Assembly: GCA_947034885.2 (NCBI GenBank)
Contig: OX344758.2
Span: forward strand, 24,145,067-24,209,066
Direction of reading: 5' to 3'
DNA length: 64,000 nt
From: Thuidium tamariscinum
Taxonomy: Eukaryota; Streptophyta; Bryopsida; Hypnales; Thuidiaceae
Shown here: piece after piece, positions 1-12,085 of the stretch
Layout: each line of letters starts with the position of its first letter
Position numbering within the stretch: position 1 is the first letter of the stretch
Translations under genes and position numbers: made by a program
Notes under the pieces: model-generated
Told to the model about the DNA's origin: nothing
Database searches by the model: none
Seen by the model: only the letters and a program-made list of their open reading frames with translations

Positions 1-159
1 AAAAATTGGGTTAATGGTTTGATTAAAAAAATTCGAAATGGTGGGAATAAAAAACAAAAGCATATATACTTGTGGCATATGTAAAAAATAGAATTTTGGC
101 ATTTTTTAAAAGTAAACTTAGAAAATATACTTTAAGTGAAAGTATAGCATTGGATTTAA

Positions 160-1081
160 CCCCTAAAGGACCATTGTCCCCTCGGGGGACAATTTGGAGT
201 TCGGGCAGGTTCCGTAGGCCTCAATTTTTAATGAATCTTTCTGAAACTTTCTCATAAGATAGGAAAACTGATTAGCTTCATGGGAATGTAATTTTTATTT
301 CAATTGGTGACCGGGAGCAAAAGTTATACCACAAAAAGCCCAAATTTTCATTCGGCGGGCAGAAATTTTTTTTTGCAAAAAGTCAAAATTTAATTTTTTA
401 ATTTTTTTTTCTAAAATAATATATTTTTGCCTACATGTGAAGCTTTGATTCACTCTATTTGGACTTATAATGAGAAAGTTATGGACAATCTTGTTTTTCG
501 GGCAATCTAAACAATTTCTTGAAAAAATAACTTATAGGATTCATTTTTTAATGCAATTTTCACAATTTTTCAAAAAAATTGTTGGACAAGGTTATGTTTA
601 CTTGCTAGAACAATCTCACCATTGGGATTATTGTATTTCAATCCCATCTTAGAGTTATTAACCATTTAGTTTTTCCTTCAATCTTGGACCTACATCTACT
701 TAACAATTTTTTAAAGAATGAAAATCAAGTGTTTTTTGTGTGAAAATTTTTTCCTAAACTCTCAACTCAATTTTTTAACACAAAAAATTATAAATTCAAA
801 GTCTATAGTGCAATTTTTTAATACAAATTCCAGTCAAAGTCATCTGAAATTGCAAACTACAGTTCAAAAAAACTTGTATTTCCAACTTTGAATGCTCATA
901 TCTTCCAATTTGTACGGTCAAACTTCATGAAATTTTTACCACTTGATCTCAATCAAGTTAAGTACAAGATCCTATGGTTAGATTCTGAAAAAAATATATT
1001 TTTTGTTTTCTTCGATGAATGCAACAGAAATGGCAGTTTTGAGAGGTTTTTGACAGAAAAAAGGCCTTGGTCCTTTAGGGG
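160..1081 (+). mobile_element. 922 bp TTAA element (piggyBac-type, non-autonomous), copy A1
   Basis: Flanked by TTAA on both sides (156-159 and 1082-1085), with inverted ends starting CCCCTAAAGGACC. A small palindrome (TCCCCTCGGGGGA) sits just inside the left end. TTAA duplication and ends starting CCC are the habit of the piggyBac superfamily. No transposase is encoded; the interior is AT-rich and the short ORFs within it look fortuitous. A second copy lies in reverse orientation at 13964-14886. Two diverged relatives are embedded in each giant hAT element. Confidence 0.8.
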
Positions 1082-1340
1082 TTAAATGAACTTGTTGCAC
1101 ATACATTTCAAGCAAACGTATTGAGTATTCTTTTCATTTGTTCATGGTTAAGTTTTCTGTTTAAGTGTTTAACAGACAATACAGTTGTACGAGAAAAATG
1201 AAAATGCTTCATTGTCCAAAAAATGTACTTTTGCAACATGAGCAATAAACGCTCGTAAATGGTCATCATAGCCAAATACTATTTACAATACTAATATACT
1301 ATACATCCGTCTAATGGCCTAACTCATCACCAGAAGGTAT
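1082..1340. other. AT-rich 3' flank of the RING gene
   Basis: Nothing coding is seen. This is the region just downstream of the RING-gene stop and probably contains its 3' UTR and polyadenylation signals, but no unambiguous signal can be picked. Confidence 0.3.
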
Positions 1341-3704
1341 TCAACCTTGTTCTAGTTCTACAATGCCTCTGGCTATACTATTTCTCAAAAAATTTTGCAA
1401 TCCTTCTCTAGATTGCAAACTGTTCAATGTAGCCACTATGGTCCGATCATATCGATCGTGCAAGTAGGAAGAAATGGATGACAACATTTGCACCTCATTG
1501 AACGTAGTGTCTTCGATGAACCTCATTTGTGCCTCATGATCCAGGTCTTGGAGTATTCCGATAGGGTTTCCGCTGGAGTCAAAAACCACATTCTCTGGAT
1601 GTGGTCGGCGCACGAACTCCTCTCGGTCCAAGTCCCAATGGCCACCAGCAAGTTGGCCAAAAAATACTCGCCGCCCTGGATCGCCCGCACCAATCAGCTT
1701 CTTGTACACCTCCGTAATCTCCGCATCATCGATCCACGGAACGTCTTGCACGCTGCGCCCGGTGAGGTGTCTACTGTCATGGCCCCACTTCCACATCCAT
1801 ATCATGTCATTACCCCAACTCCCTCTATTCTCATCGCCAAGCAAGTTCTCTTCGTTTAACTCGAAGTGCGGGGGCATGTGATGCTCCAACCCAAATTGGA
1901 CGTACAACCGCCGGTGCAAAGGAGCCTTGCATTGCGCGCACCGCTTTCTTGTGACCATGTGCGGAATGAGACATCCGGGGTGGTACATATGTCCACACGT
2001 TCCAAGGCTCCATCCACCCTCGGGCCCAAACGGTTCCATGCAAATCATGCACGTCGTTCCATCCTTCACAAACACGGGAACTGTGGGCCACAGTAAGGGG
2101 GTATTGCCTTCTCTATCCACGGGCCCGTATCGGTATCTCGCGATGTTGAATTGGAAGTCTAGATGCGGATGCCCGTCCCAATCAATGCTTGCATTATCGC
2201 GATTTGTGGGCAATGTAACTGGAAACATATCCTCTTGTCGGGCCCACGATGTCAAGCCAAAATAACATTGGCTACCATCTCTAAATTCTGCAGCTACTCT
2301 CCTGACCTCACGCTGCAGTTGCGCGACCTCGTTCATAGCCAAAGTGCATGCCAATCTCATGTTGCTCATGGCAAGCAACTTTTGCTCCCTTGTAGTTGAC
2401 GTTTGGAGCAACAATCTATCCTTCATGGCATTTACAAATGCCAACTCGTCTTGTAGTTCACGCATGGATGCTGATACAGCCTCCATGCTGGCCTTGGCCT
2501 CATTGCACTCGCCCTCTGCACGCTCCGCTCATGCCACAATGGCATCGTACGCCACGCGCTCAACGCTAATGAACTCTTGGCCCAACGCATCTGTTGATTG
2601 GTTTGCCGCATTTGAATTCTCACCACGAAAATGTGGTGTTGGGAATATACCACGAGGCCGCACCCGGCGCACCGTCAACGGGTCAGCTGGCTCAATTAGA
2701 CCATATGTGGCCCGCTCCACGACCTCATCCAATGGTGGAGTGCCATCCGTACTTTGGCGACGTACACGTTCAAGCAAGTCAATGTTACTTGCTAGTAACT
2801 TAGCATTCGTTTCCTCTAAAGCCTTCACCCGTGCGTTGTGGGCTTGTACCTCCATCTCGTGCCTTCGCCCAGCTTCTGCACCATCCTCACGCAGCTGAGT
2901 CACCAATGCATGTAATGCCTCTAATTCCCCATTCGCTCCAAATACTTCATTAATTGTTGTGGACGGGGGAATTGGGTGAATGGCGAGTGGCATGGGCTCG
3001 CTTGGACCGGCAATGGGCGCCTCCAATTCGGGAGCCACCGGGTTTTGTTCGTTGGCGCCTTGAAGTGCATTGTCGACCTCCATGGGGTCCGTGTCCGCCG
3101 CTTCGTCCCCTTGTGCCCAAGCCACTCCTTCGCCCTCCAATTGCACTGCAGGATTTGGTGGAATTCTACGGCTTTTAGTAGGGAAACGGCCACCCCGTTG
3201 TTTTGCCGTATACGTGTTCCAATCCACGTCCTTGCCCAAAAAAACCTCCGCATACGCCATTTGACACAATGCGAGGGTCCCATCCTTCTTCGAGAGGGTC
3301 CCCCAAAGTGCCAATGCCACCTCGGTCAACCGCTTCTTGAACGCTAGGTGTATGCAATACTTTATCAATGCAACGCCAGATCGCACTTGCGTCTCATTTC
3401 TCTCCCGTGGAAAATGGCGGTTGATGTGGGCCCAGTCCACGTATGTCCGACATGTGGTGCGGGTCTATGGCTCAAGCACCTGTTCCCACCCGGGCGCGGC
3501 CAAAACTTCACCAGTGTTGAAAGTCGCCTAATCTACAGTGCTCCTGTTCCCACGACGCCTCCTGTGTGGGGGTTCACCTTCATGGGTCACCATCTCCTGG
3601 TTTTCTACCATTGGGGGGTGATTTGCAGCAATTACCACCTCCTGGTTCTTTGCCATGGGGGGGTTCTCTACATGTATTACCATCTCTTCAGGGTTTAAGG
3701 CCAT
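1341..3704 (-). pseudogene. RING-H2 finger protein with coiled coil and novel N-terminal domain (three in-frame stops)
   Basis: One reading frame runs from ATG 3704 to the stop at 1341, about 787 codons. Order: acidic/basic N-terminus; a domain (about residues 65-165) shared with the protein at 21307, with landmarks PGWE, TTCR-YV and DVDW; a Pro/Glu-rich linker; a coiled coil (about 270-420); a RING finger (about 545-595) reading CMIC...CGHMYH..C...CAQC, a complete C3H2C3 ligand set; and a conserved-looking tail. RING-H2 fingers usually mark E3 ubiquitin ligases, so a ligase role is inferred. Stops lie in frame at 3530-3528 (TAG), 3467-3465 (TAG) and 2531-2529 (TGA); each could come from CAG or CGA by C-to-T. 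The start was chosen because a 3' splice site ends at 3710, six bases before the ATG. It is paired divergently with the kinase-like gene, now split from it by the K1 insertion. Confidence 0.72.
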
Positions 3705-3709
3705 AGTAC

Positions 3710-3763
3710 CTGCACACAATGCCACAACACGGATGTATGTATATACAGATGACTATGCTCTAC
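3710..3763 (-). other. Predicted 54 bp 5'-UTR intron of the RING gene
   Basis: On the minus strand GGAG|GTAGAG is a possible donor at 3763 and TTGTGTGCAG an acceptor ending at 3710, just ahead of ATG 3704. Size and place match the 52 bp and 57 bp introns predicted before the kinase-like and transposase ATGs. Confidence 0.5.
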
Positions 3764-3906
3764 CTCCTGTTGCGTGAGGGCAACTGGAATGTGGCAAAGC
3801 AATAGCCAAATGCTTGACTTCCTCCCGAATTGCAATGCAAAGCTTTTTTCAAGCTAGGACAGAGCAACTCAAGAGAGAAAGCAAGGTGAATGTGGCTTAA
3901 TTTGGG

Positions 3907-3913
3907 ATTTATA
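3907..3913 (-). promoter_or_regulatory. TATA box of the RING gene
   Basis: TATAAAT on the minus strand, about 140 bp before the predicted 5'-UTR intron and followed by a pyrimidine-rich leader (CTTTCTCTC). Confidence 0.55.
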
Positions 3914-3965
3914 CTCCCCATTACCAAGGCTCGTTAGGAGTGCTAATTTGTGTCTAATCACATCG

Positions 3966-4370
3966 CCATGCACCACCTGGAGCCGTTGATGCGGACAGCC
4001 ATCGACGGTTGGTACGTCCAGGGAGCGTCGACTCTGGTTCGGGAGGCCATCGACAGCTTCGGGATGACGTCACAGAGGCTGTCCACAGGTCCGACGCCGT
4101 CAACGAGTTCGAAAAGCACTCATGACAATAGAAGCCAATTATTACTCCGCCGAATTACAAATTCGATGGCCCAAAATGGCTCATCGTGACGGCCTGCCCG
4201 TGGTCTTGGACGGCCACTGTTCCGCTGTGGACAGCCTGCTCGGACAGGTCGACGCTCCGGCCCGAGGTCCTGGACGACCTGCCCAGGTCCTGGACGGGCC
4301 CGTGTTGCTGGACGGTTTTCTGGACGCCCTCCGTCCCCGTGACAGCTTGCCCAGGTCCTGGAATGGCTAC
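3966..4370. promoter_or_regulatory. GC-rich degenerate motif array upstream of the RING gene
   Basis: About 400 bp of GC-rich DNA with many near-repeats such as GTCCTGGACG, GGCCGTC and CGACGG, abrupt against AT-rich surroundings. Similar arrays stand upstream of the other three genes of the left part of the window and beside the hAT-like end at 32546. They may be transposase or promoter-factor binding sites; that is inference. Confidence 0.5.
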
Positions 4371-4399
4371 AATATATACCCTCAATTTCAATTAGGTAG

Positions 4400-6565
4400 G
4401 TGGAATCCAATTAGACAGCCAGGATCCAATTACACAATTGGTATTCAGTTAGGCAGTTGAGATGCAATAAGCTGTAAGACAGCTGAATTTTAATGAGGGT
4501 GAACTGGTGAAGATTGCCAATGCAGTACCTATATACTGTAATTTTTATTGGAGCTCAGTGAGTTAACATTCACAGCTTGCATTTCTTTTAAAAAAATTTT
4601 GGGATTCATTCATGATTGTGACAAGTGTGTGACTCATTTAGATCTTGTATTTCTTTTTAAATTTTTTTGGGATTCATGATTGTGACAAGTGTGTTAGCCA
4701 TGTATGCATGGTAGGAGGCTAAGATTCCACTTATTTAAATTAAGAGTTGATTTGCCTTTTTCGTGTATGTCTTTAGATGAAAATATTTTTAGTTTATTTT
4801 TCAGTCAAGGAGAAATAGATGAGGAATCTAATACAAGTTGTTTCATATTTTTTTGAAGCAAAATTGAATTAATTATGAATTTTCAAACACAATTTGTCAT
4901 AGGACCCTATTTGTGATCAGTAAGCCTTGAAAACCTATACATGCACAGTTTCTAAAAAAATCTGGTTTGGTTCAAAAACTAGTAATGCAATATGTAAAAA
5001 ACACTAGAAATGGTTTCTAAATGTGTCCTTTTCAAAAACTGAAATGAATTCTTCAATTAATCATTATTTCAAAACAATTTAACATTTGAAAGAAGGTAGT
5101 TTAACAACCATTTTTTATTTTGAATAAAATTAGTAGACACCTATAAGTACACTTAGTTAGGATTGAATCCATTGTAACTCTAAAACCATCCATTCATATA
5201 GTAAAAATCAAATCTTAGCATGCTTCAATATAATCCACAATTAGTTTTCTCATAATGAGCTATCCAATTCAGACCCTCTTATTAGGCAGATAAAAAAGCC
5301 TGCATAGTTTATGAACCTCCGTGTGAGCTTCCTACCATAATAGTTGATTTGAGAGCAAGAGGTCCTTGAACTTCTTCATTTTAGATGTTAGAATGGATTT
5401 GCAGACTTATTGATACTCGTGTTTTTAAACACAATCGGCTTATTAAATTCCCTAAGTTTTCTTATTATATAAATGAATGTGAATATGCTCTTGTGCCTTT
5501 AAATTGGTTTTAAATATTGCATTAGGATTGTATACTATAGTTTAATTTCTCTATTGTGTGCTTTGTTTTCTTATAAATGGTGAAATATAAATAGTTGTAG
5601 CTTTGATTTTTGATTTTCAAACTCTTTAGTGGCACATAGATAGCATATGCTGTGCGTTTCACCATGTTCTTAGTTCATCAAAATCCTTGAAGCTGACATG
5701 TTTCCTTGTATACAATGTTTTTGATCTTCTCAGTATTTTGTAATTATGAAATGTAGAAAAAAAATAGGGTGTTCAAAAATAGTCCTTCAAAGAATTTCCA
5801 AAAAAAAATAGGGTACTCTAAAATACACTCCGGTAGCTTTATTTCTACTAATAGGGAGGGAAAAAAACATGAGAAGGACATAAATACCCCCCCATTAAAT
5901 AACCCATTATCGCATGTGGTTACCAAAAGATAAGTGGTGTGAACCCCCCGAGTCTGTTATTCAAACCATTCCCATTTTTTTTATTCAAACCATTTCCACA
6001 TTTTTTTCCAAACCGAACCATTTCCATATTCTTTTAGTCGAACCATTAACCCATTTTTTGGTCCAAATCCCTTCTATATATTTTTGCCCAACACCCGAAA
6101 CCATTAACGTTTTGCTTTATTCACACCACTTCCATTTTTGGGATTCAAATCATTTCCATATTTTTTTTAATCGAACCATTAACACATTTTTTTCCAACCC
6201 ATTTCCACATTTTTTTTATTCGAACCGGGCTCGACAATTTCTTTCCAAAACATTTCTATATTTTTTTGGGGTAACTTTTTTAACCCTTTGACGTGTTTTT
6301 TTGGTTCAAACCATTAACACACTTGCGGAATTCTAACTTTCTTCTAGGGTTTATCATACACTTCGGCAAAGAGAGAATTAGAGCGGTTTAGGGTTCCGCA
6401 GAAGAGTCTGAATTCTGAAAATTGGTTGGTGCCCACTAACGGAGTCTTGTTTGCCAGTGCCCCCGTCTTAAACTCCTAATTAGTGCTTTAGTTCACTTAT
6501 ACTTTCATAACTCATAGTTTCATAACTCATAGTTTCATAACTCATAAGTAGAGTACATGACTACA
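4400..6565. other. AT-rich non-coding stretch with a degenerate CAAACCATTTCCA repeat
   Basis: No gene seen. From about 5950 to 6325 a 20-30 bp degenerate tandem motif recurs (CAAACCATTTCCA or CGAACCATTAACA followed by a run of T). At 6500-6550 a 15 bp unit (CATAACTCATAGTTT) repeats about three times, just outside the K1 target duplication CTACA at 6561-6565. Confidence 0.5.
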
Positions 6566-9500
6566 TGTCGTAGCACAGGAAAGTCAAGTTTCTTCTCTAA
6601 AACCGGAATTGGCCTTAAAGTGACTCGTTTATCGTTCCCACAGAGATTTGGTTGCCAGATGACTAATATCCGGAAATCGGGATAAGGATTACCACAAAAA
6701 CACCCAAGCACACTAAACTAAGCTTGTCTAAACCTACTCTAAAACTCCTACAGACTCCCTATCTTACACACTTTACAAAATCAGAACCGGAACAGAGAGT
6801 GGGTGTTAAGTCCAGCTCTTTTACATCCTAAGGTACTTTCCGGTTTTTTCCAGTAACCAGTATCCGGAATCGGATTTTAACCTCTGAACAAGAGGGATCT
6901 GCGTATTGTGATTAAGGAAGGAAGCTTACAACCTACCCTCTGCGTTTTAGAGTGTCAAGAGTGCCACTTAAGTAAAGAAACCAACAGAACACATCAACCC
7001 TTTTCAACCTAATTTCCCTCACAACTAAACCGGATAGCTATCTGGCCTAGCAGGTCACGCAAGGAAACTTCAGTCAAAATCTAACTTAAACTACAACGAC
7101 GGCCTACTAGATTAGTCTAAATTCTGGGCAGAATCCGGGATGGGTGGAATGAGAAGCCGTCACCTTCCCCTCATAATTCCGGTTACCAAAGAACCTGTCA
7201 ACCGCTTGAACTGGAGTGGTCTGGAATTATCCAAGACTATGACTCCAAGTGACTGGGACTGTCTTCAGGCACCGGAAACCAGGAACTGATCGCATTGAGG
7301 GGTCAAGAATCCACCATCACACATAGATTACACTTACATTTCCAAGAATCCGGATAAACCCAACATCCGGGTACACTCTCGCCCTATCTATTTCTGCAAT
7401 TCTACAGAATATACCCCAACGGCCCAACAAGATCACCCACTAGAATACACGCCGCTACCTTAATGTGAATCAGAAGAGCTGATTTGAATTGCACAATGCT
7501 AGGAAAACAAGGTATGAAAATGCACACATAAAGAACTAAAAACAAACACCTAAATACTTTACAATCCGAGGGAAACTACAGCCCAAGGAAATCAAAGCTA
7601 ACCACAAGGGAATGACACCTGTCATTCGCCTTATCCTTCTCCTCCGTTGACTTCTACTGAAAGCCAAAAACTGCCGAAAAAAGTGGATCTCAGATCCGAA
7701 AAATCCGGATTCAGTTGAGTCCAAACTACCTACTCACCTAAAAGCCACTAGGAAAACGCTTTCTACCAAAAACTTAGGTTTTCAGCCTCCTAACTACTGC
7801 TATACCTAACCCTGAATCTACTTTCTTGGCCGCTTCGCTGGAGTCTCTCCCGACTTGGCGGCGCCCTTTCGTGCTGGCTGTTTCCGGGCAGAACCGGAAG
7901 TTTTCTTGTGCTTCTTCGCCTGAGTGGACTTGGCCTTCAGTTGGGCCTTGATCTTGCGTGTCATAGCCAATTTGGCATCCGGATCAGAGTCCGGTTCTAA
8001 CTCCTCTCCTCCTGATCCAGAGGATTCTTCATCTTCTTCCTCGGATTCGTCTTCCTCTTCTTCTTCCTCTTCCTTGATCTTGACCGGAACTGCCTTCTTC
8101 TTCTGGCTATCGGTTAACTTGCTCTTGGATGGGGAAGGTTTGGGGGATACTGTGGGTTTCTTGCTCTGTGGAGTTCCCACACTCCCTTCCCGATGCTGTG
8201 ATTGGCTCTTGGTCAAGGAAACCGGTGTCTCCCCCGTTCCGGATTCCAGTATGATGGCCGATTTGGGAGGTGTGGTCATAACCACATCCTCAGAGGGCTC
8301 TCTGGTTTTGTCCTTCGTCACCGGAGTTGTTGGCTTCCCTTTTGGCAAGGGTGGCTTAGAGGGTGTCACCTCTGTCACTTTCTCCTTTTCCGGTTTAGTT
8401 TCCGGTCGGACGGGCGGACTGACCTCTCCCATGACTTCCCTCATCTGCCCCAACAACCTCTCCATCTTTACGTTGAAGGAAACTAGGACATTGATCACCT
8501 TATCTCCTAGTTTCCCTGTCCCTTCTAAGACCTTCTCATCAAAGAGTTTGGCCTTGTTCAAAACCTCTGCCGGAACGCTAATGAATTCTTTAATCCGGTC
8601 AAGGGTCTCTACAAACTCAGCTGAGAACTTCCGGTTCCGCTCATTTTCTTGCTTTTGCTCACTCAGCTCCGCCTTAAGGGAGAGCAGTTCCTCCATCATC
8701 TCTTGATGCTTAGCCTTTCCGGATTTCCCCTCAGCATCATCTATCAGGTTCCTGAGCTGCTCTATACATTCACTCCCTGGAATGTCTCCCAACATCTCGC
8801 ATACCCTTTTCAAGGTCTCTCTTTCTCGCTCATAACTCTCATGAACTTTCCTGAGTTCCCTTATGATAGACCCTAACGGGTCGCTGTTCTAGACAGGGTC
8901 CTTCTCCTTTCCCCGTTCTACCTTGACCCCTGCCTTGCTATCCTTTTCCGGTTCCGGTTTCCCGATTAACTCGGAAGGTTCGCCCTCTCTCTCATCTTCC
9001 TCTCTCTCATCATCTGAATCCGACTTCATCCCATGGGCTAACTTCACCTCTCTCACCGTATACTCCTGTCTTTCAGTTTCCCTCATGCAATCTTGTGAAT
9101 GATAGAGGTGGTAGAGAAAGGGAGAAATACTAGAGGGTTTAGTCTTGCCAACCCCCTTGCACAGCTTTACAACATAATCTCTCAAGGCTATACCCCAGTC
9201 TATCTTCCTGTCCCCGCTTAGTGCTCCAAAGATGGTATTCCCCAAGGTGAGAGTCATCCGGTTTCCCCTATCCGGACTGAGAATTGGCACCATAAATTCT
9301 AACACCCTCCTTTCTCTCGCGTTCTTACAATCACTTACAATGTACCCATCCTTGTTGTGAGGTGCTGCCCGGAACTTACCCACCATGAACTTGTCAGTCC
9401 GTGTGGCTCCTCCTTCTCCTTCCTTGGCGAAACCATACACTTCCCTCCAGATTCCCGCCGTCCATTTTTCCGGAAGTGCCCTAATCGTCTTCTTCCACTC

Positions 9501-10361
9501 GTTCGACTGTGGATGCAGCAACTCCCGCACCATTACCTCGTCCTTGAAGCCCCACGGCCGATCGACCAAGCCAGCGCAGCCCATTTGGCTAAGGTCCTCC
9601 AACAGGTCCGCTTGTTCATCAGCATCCTCTGGAATAACCGGAACTACACTTCTCAACGAAACCTTGGTGGTGACCTCCTCCTCTGCCTCGCTCCCAGACA
9701 TGGCTCCCACTCGTGAAACTCCCACAACTCTCGGAAAATCCCCAAAAGCCTTACACACCCAACTAACTCGCTCGGGTACTTTCGCTGTAACCGGAAATCA
9801 GGAAACTAGCCTAAGCAGCAGCAGAGCGCGCGTACAACTCCAAACCTCAGAGCTCCATAGGCAAACATAAGAATGAGGTCTGGAACTCCAAATGACGACC
9901 TAAAAAGACTTCACCCGGGTTTACCCCCTCCCTCACTCTCGGCCGCTGGGAACGGAGTTCTCGACATTCTGACCGTTAAAATCCTGTGGTCTTGGGCCTC
10001 TCACGAGACTGACCGTTGGGTGGTACTTTCTCCAACTCCCGGTACGACTCCTATCGGATTAAAACATGGTCTAGTCTGTTCCCGATAGATTTAGTATGAA
10101 TTTAAGTACCCCTGGTGTCAGGATCCCACCTAGTTTCTAATTTTCTTAATCCGGGTAGACTTTCCGGTTCCGGTTCCGGTAAGAGGACAATCTTTTTCTT
10201 AACACTATTATCCCCTTACCATTTCCCGACATTCCGGTTTTCCTCACTTCTACTATGACTTGGGATATGGACTAGAAAATCAAAAATAAATACGACAAAT
10301 CGAAAAAATTAAAAGGTATTTTATACTACTTAACCTAAAGAAGGATTTTAGGGTTGTGACA
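6566..10361 (-). mobile_element. K1: 3.8 kb LTR-type unit carrying a gag-like ORF
   Basis: Read on the minus strand the unit starts TGTCACAACC and ends GCTACGACA, so TG...CA with short TGTC/GACA ends. It is flanked by the 5 bp duplication CTACA (6561-6565, 10362-10366). No second LTR pair is seen inside. It therefore looks like a solo LTR that contains a protein-coding region, or an LTR-derived unit. Parts: upstream region about 650 bp, gag-like ORF (9701-7818), then a 1.25 kb 3' region with blocks shared with K3 (GCGTGACCTGCT, GGGAACGATA, TTCCTGTGCTAC). A fossil with about one break in its ORF; moderately old. Confidence 0.8.
7818..9701 (-). pseudogene. K1 gag-like ORF region (broken)
   Basis: Conserved N-terminal domain of about 230 residues with the landmarks NKDGY, NTIFGALSGDRKIDWG and SPFLYHLYH, all shared with K2, K3 and K4. 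An acidic linker follows, then a coiled coil, a Ser/Glu-rich acidic stretch and a Lys/Arg-rich tail ending KRPRK. The core resembles, by eye, the 'putative plant transposon protein' domain found with plant Ty3/gypsy elements. A gag-like, nucleic-acid-binding role is inferred. Fossil, about one break. Confidence 0.65.
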
Positions 10362-10366
10362 CTACA

Positions 10367-11549
10367 TGACCAGAATATTATGCAATATAGTAATATACTA
10401 ATATGTACATGTAGTACTAATCTAATTTCCTAAAAAATATATGCCTAGTCGGATGGCTCCCGAATTTAAAATTGAGAAGTTTAAATCCCTACATATCCGT
10501 AGGGCAACTTCTAAAATTTAGGGTCCATCACTTCAGCCATTCTCGATATGAGCTGAAGCACTGGAAGGCAATGTAAAATTTTAGCCGTGTACATTACACA
10601 CTACCCACCAACAAGTTTAGGATCATCCAATTCTACCATTGAAACGAATTTTGCATAATATAATCAAGCATACCAAATGTGGATTTCACATAAGTCAAAT
10701 TCAGTTTTTGGTGAATTGTTTCATTCAAAACTCATAGTTTAGCATGATAATTGATTATAAAACATTGGTGATGAATTAGCATTAATTTGCAAAGAGGAGA
10801 TATATAGGAAACATCCATATGCACATCTTTCATACCAAAAAACATCCTAGATTCCTAGTAAGTTACAACAATATAATTGGGTTGAAGAATTCAATTAGGC
10901 ATTTTATATGACCCCATTTTGTAAAATAGATGTATGTACGCTTGAATTAGATTTTGGCAAAGTCATTGTACGGAAATGATTTAAGTTCCTCAAGGAGTTA
11001 TAGTGTGACCATCAAATAGCAAATGCTAATTAAGCCGGATTAAATTATTAAAATTAGCTCCTATTTCCTAAATTTGCGGGGGAGAATGAAATTAGATGGA
11101 AAGGGAGGAAGTAGAGCTTTTTGACGACACAACTGAGAACGGATACGCATCAACCGAAGAGGTATGTGTTTAGACTAGAACCAATAAGTTTAATCATTTC
11201 ATGTTATTTCTTTTATTTACTTCAAAATTTGCAAAATTAGATTGACGCTAGGAAAAGAAAGATCAATTACCGAATACAAATTATAATGCACTTCTTAAGT
11301 TATTAAATTACTAAACTAGACATTTTACCCTCATTTACGCAAAAGTAAAAAGGAACTTAAACCCTAAACCCTCGGTTGGGCAAGGCCTTTAGGTTGGGTT
11401 TTCACCTTCTCAAAATTCAGTGTCAGCCCTTAGATGGGCGATTTCTGGGCATGTTACCTTATTACCTTGTAGAAGAATTTCAGTCGCACGAGGCTTGCCA
11501 TTAAGTCCGTTAATGGCTTCACTGGCATCTTCACCGCCCTGTGCTTCCC
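10367..11549. other. AT-rich intergenic stretch between K1 and the kinase-like promoter
   Basis: No convincing gene. A short ATG-led open stretch at 11094-11160 followed by GAG|GTATGT looks like a small exon with a splice donor, but no partner exon is apparent. Confidence 0.35.
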
Positions 11550-11880
11550 CTTAATGGTTCAGAATTCCCGGGACGCCCAGTGGGGTCCCGTGGACGGCCT
11601 CGTTCCACGACGGATCCCCGAATTCCCCATTCGGCTTGTGCGTCCCCTCGACGGTCTCGCAGTTCCTCGACGGTCCCCACGACAGCTTTGAAATTCCCGG
11701 GACGGATGGGGCGTCCCGTCGACGGCCTCATCGTCCTCGACATTCCCCTTGACGGCTTCCGAATTCTGAGGACGGCTAGCGGCCCAGCGCGTCCCCTCGA
11801 CGGTCTCGGAGTTCCCGACACCCCTCGACGGCTTTCGAGTTCCCTGGACAGATCGGCCGTCCATGTGACGGCTCGCCAAC
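11550..11880. promoter_or_regulatory. GC-rich GACGGCC array upstream of the kinase-like gene
   Basis: Roughly 330 bp in which GACGGCCTCG, TCCCCTCGACGG and GAATTCCCGGGACG recur in degenerate tandem fashion. It ends next to the TATA box at 11884. Same style as the arrays at 3966, 18640 and 20865. Confidence 0.55.
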
Positions 11881-11883
11881 GGC

Positions 11884-11890
11884 TATATAA
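11884..11890 (+). promoter_or_regulatory. TATA box of the kinase-like gene
   Basis: TATATAA directly after the GC-rich array and about 150 bp before a predicted donor site; a pyrimidine-rich leader follows. Confidence 0.6.
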
Positions 11891-12032
11891 GGTGGGCCAG
11901 TTCTCCCACTCTGCACGAGTCTCTCCTGCTCTGACGGTGCTCTCTTGCCTTGGATTGGTTGCAGTCCTTGCTTGGGAGCGTGGGTGCTTGCGAGGAGGCT
12001 CGGCTGAGGAAGGGGGGATAGTTTTCACATTT

Positions 12033-12084
12033 GTGAGTACTGAACCCTAATTCCTTGGTTATACCATCGCATATTTTTTTCCAG
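12033..12084 (+). other. Predicted 52 bp 5'-UTR intron of the kinase-like gene
   Basis: Donor CATTT|GTGAGT at 12033 and acceptor TTTTTTTCCAG ending at 12084, one base before the ATG at 12086. The pattern matches the RING and transposase genes. Confidence 0.65.
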
Positions 12085-12085
12085 A

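Noticed and set aside
7924-8706. Long ORF (260 codons) on the strand opposite the K1 coding region
   Set aside because: Shadow of the acidic, codon-biased K1 frame; Ser-rich translation mirrors the Glu/Asp stretch.
11541-12050. ORFs on both strands in the GC-rich array upstream of the kinase-like gene
   Set aside because: GC-rich degenerate repeats lack stops on both strands; the array abuts a TATA box and looks regulatory.
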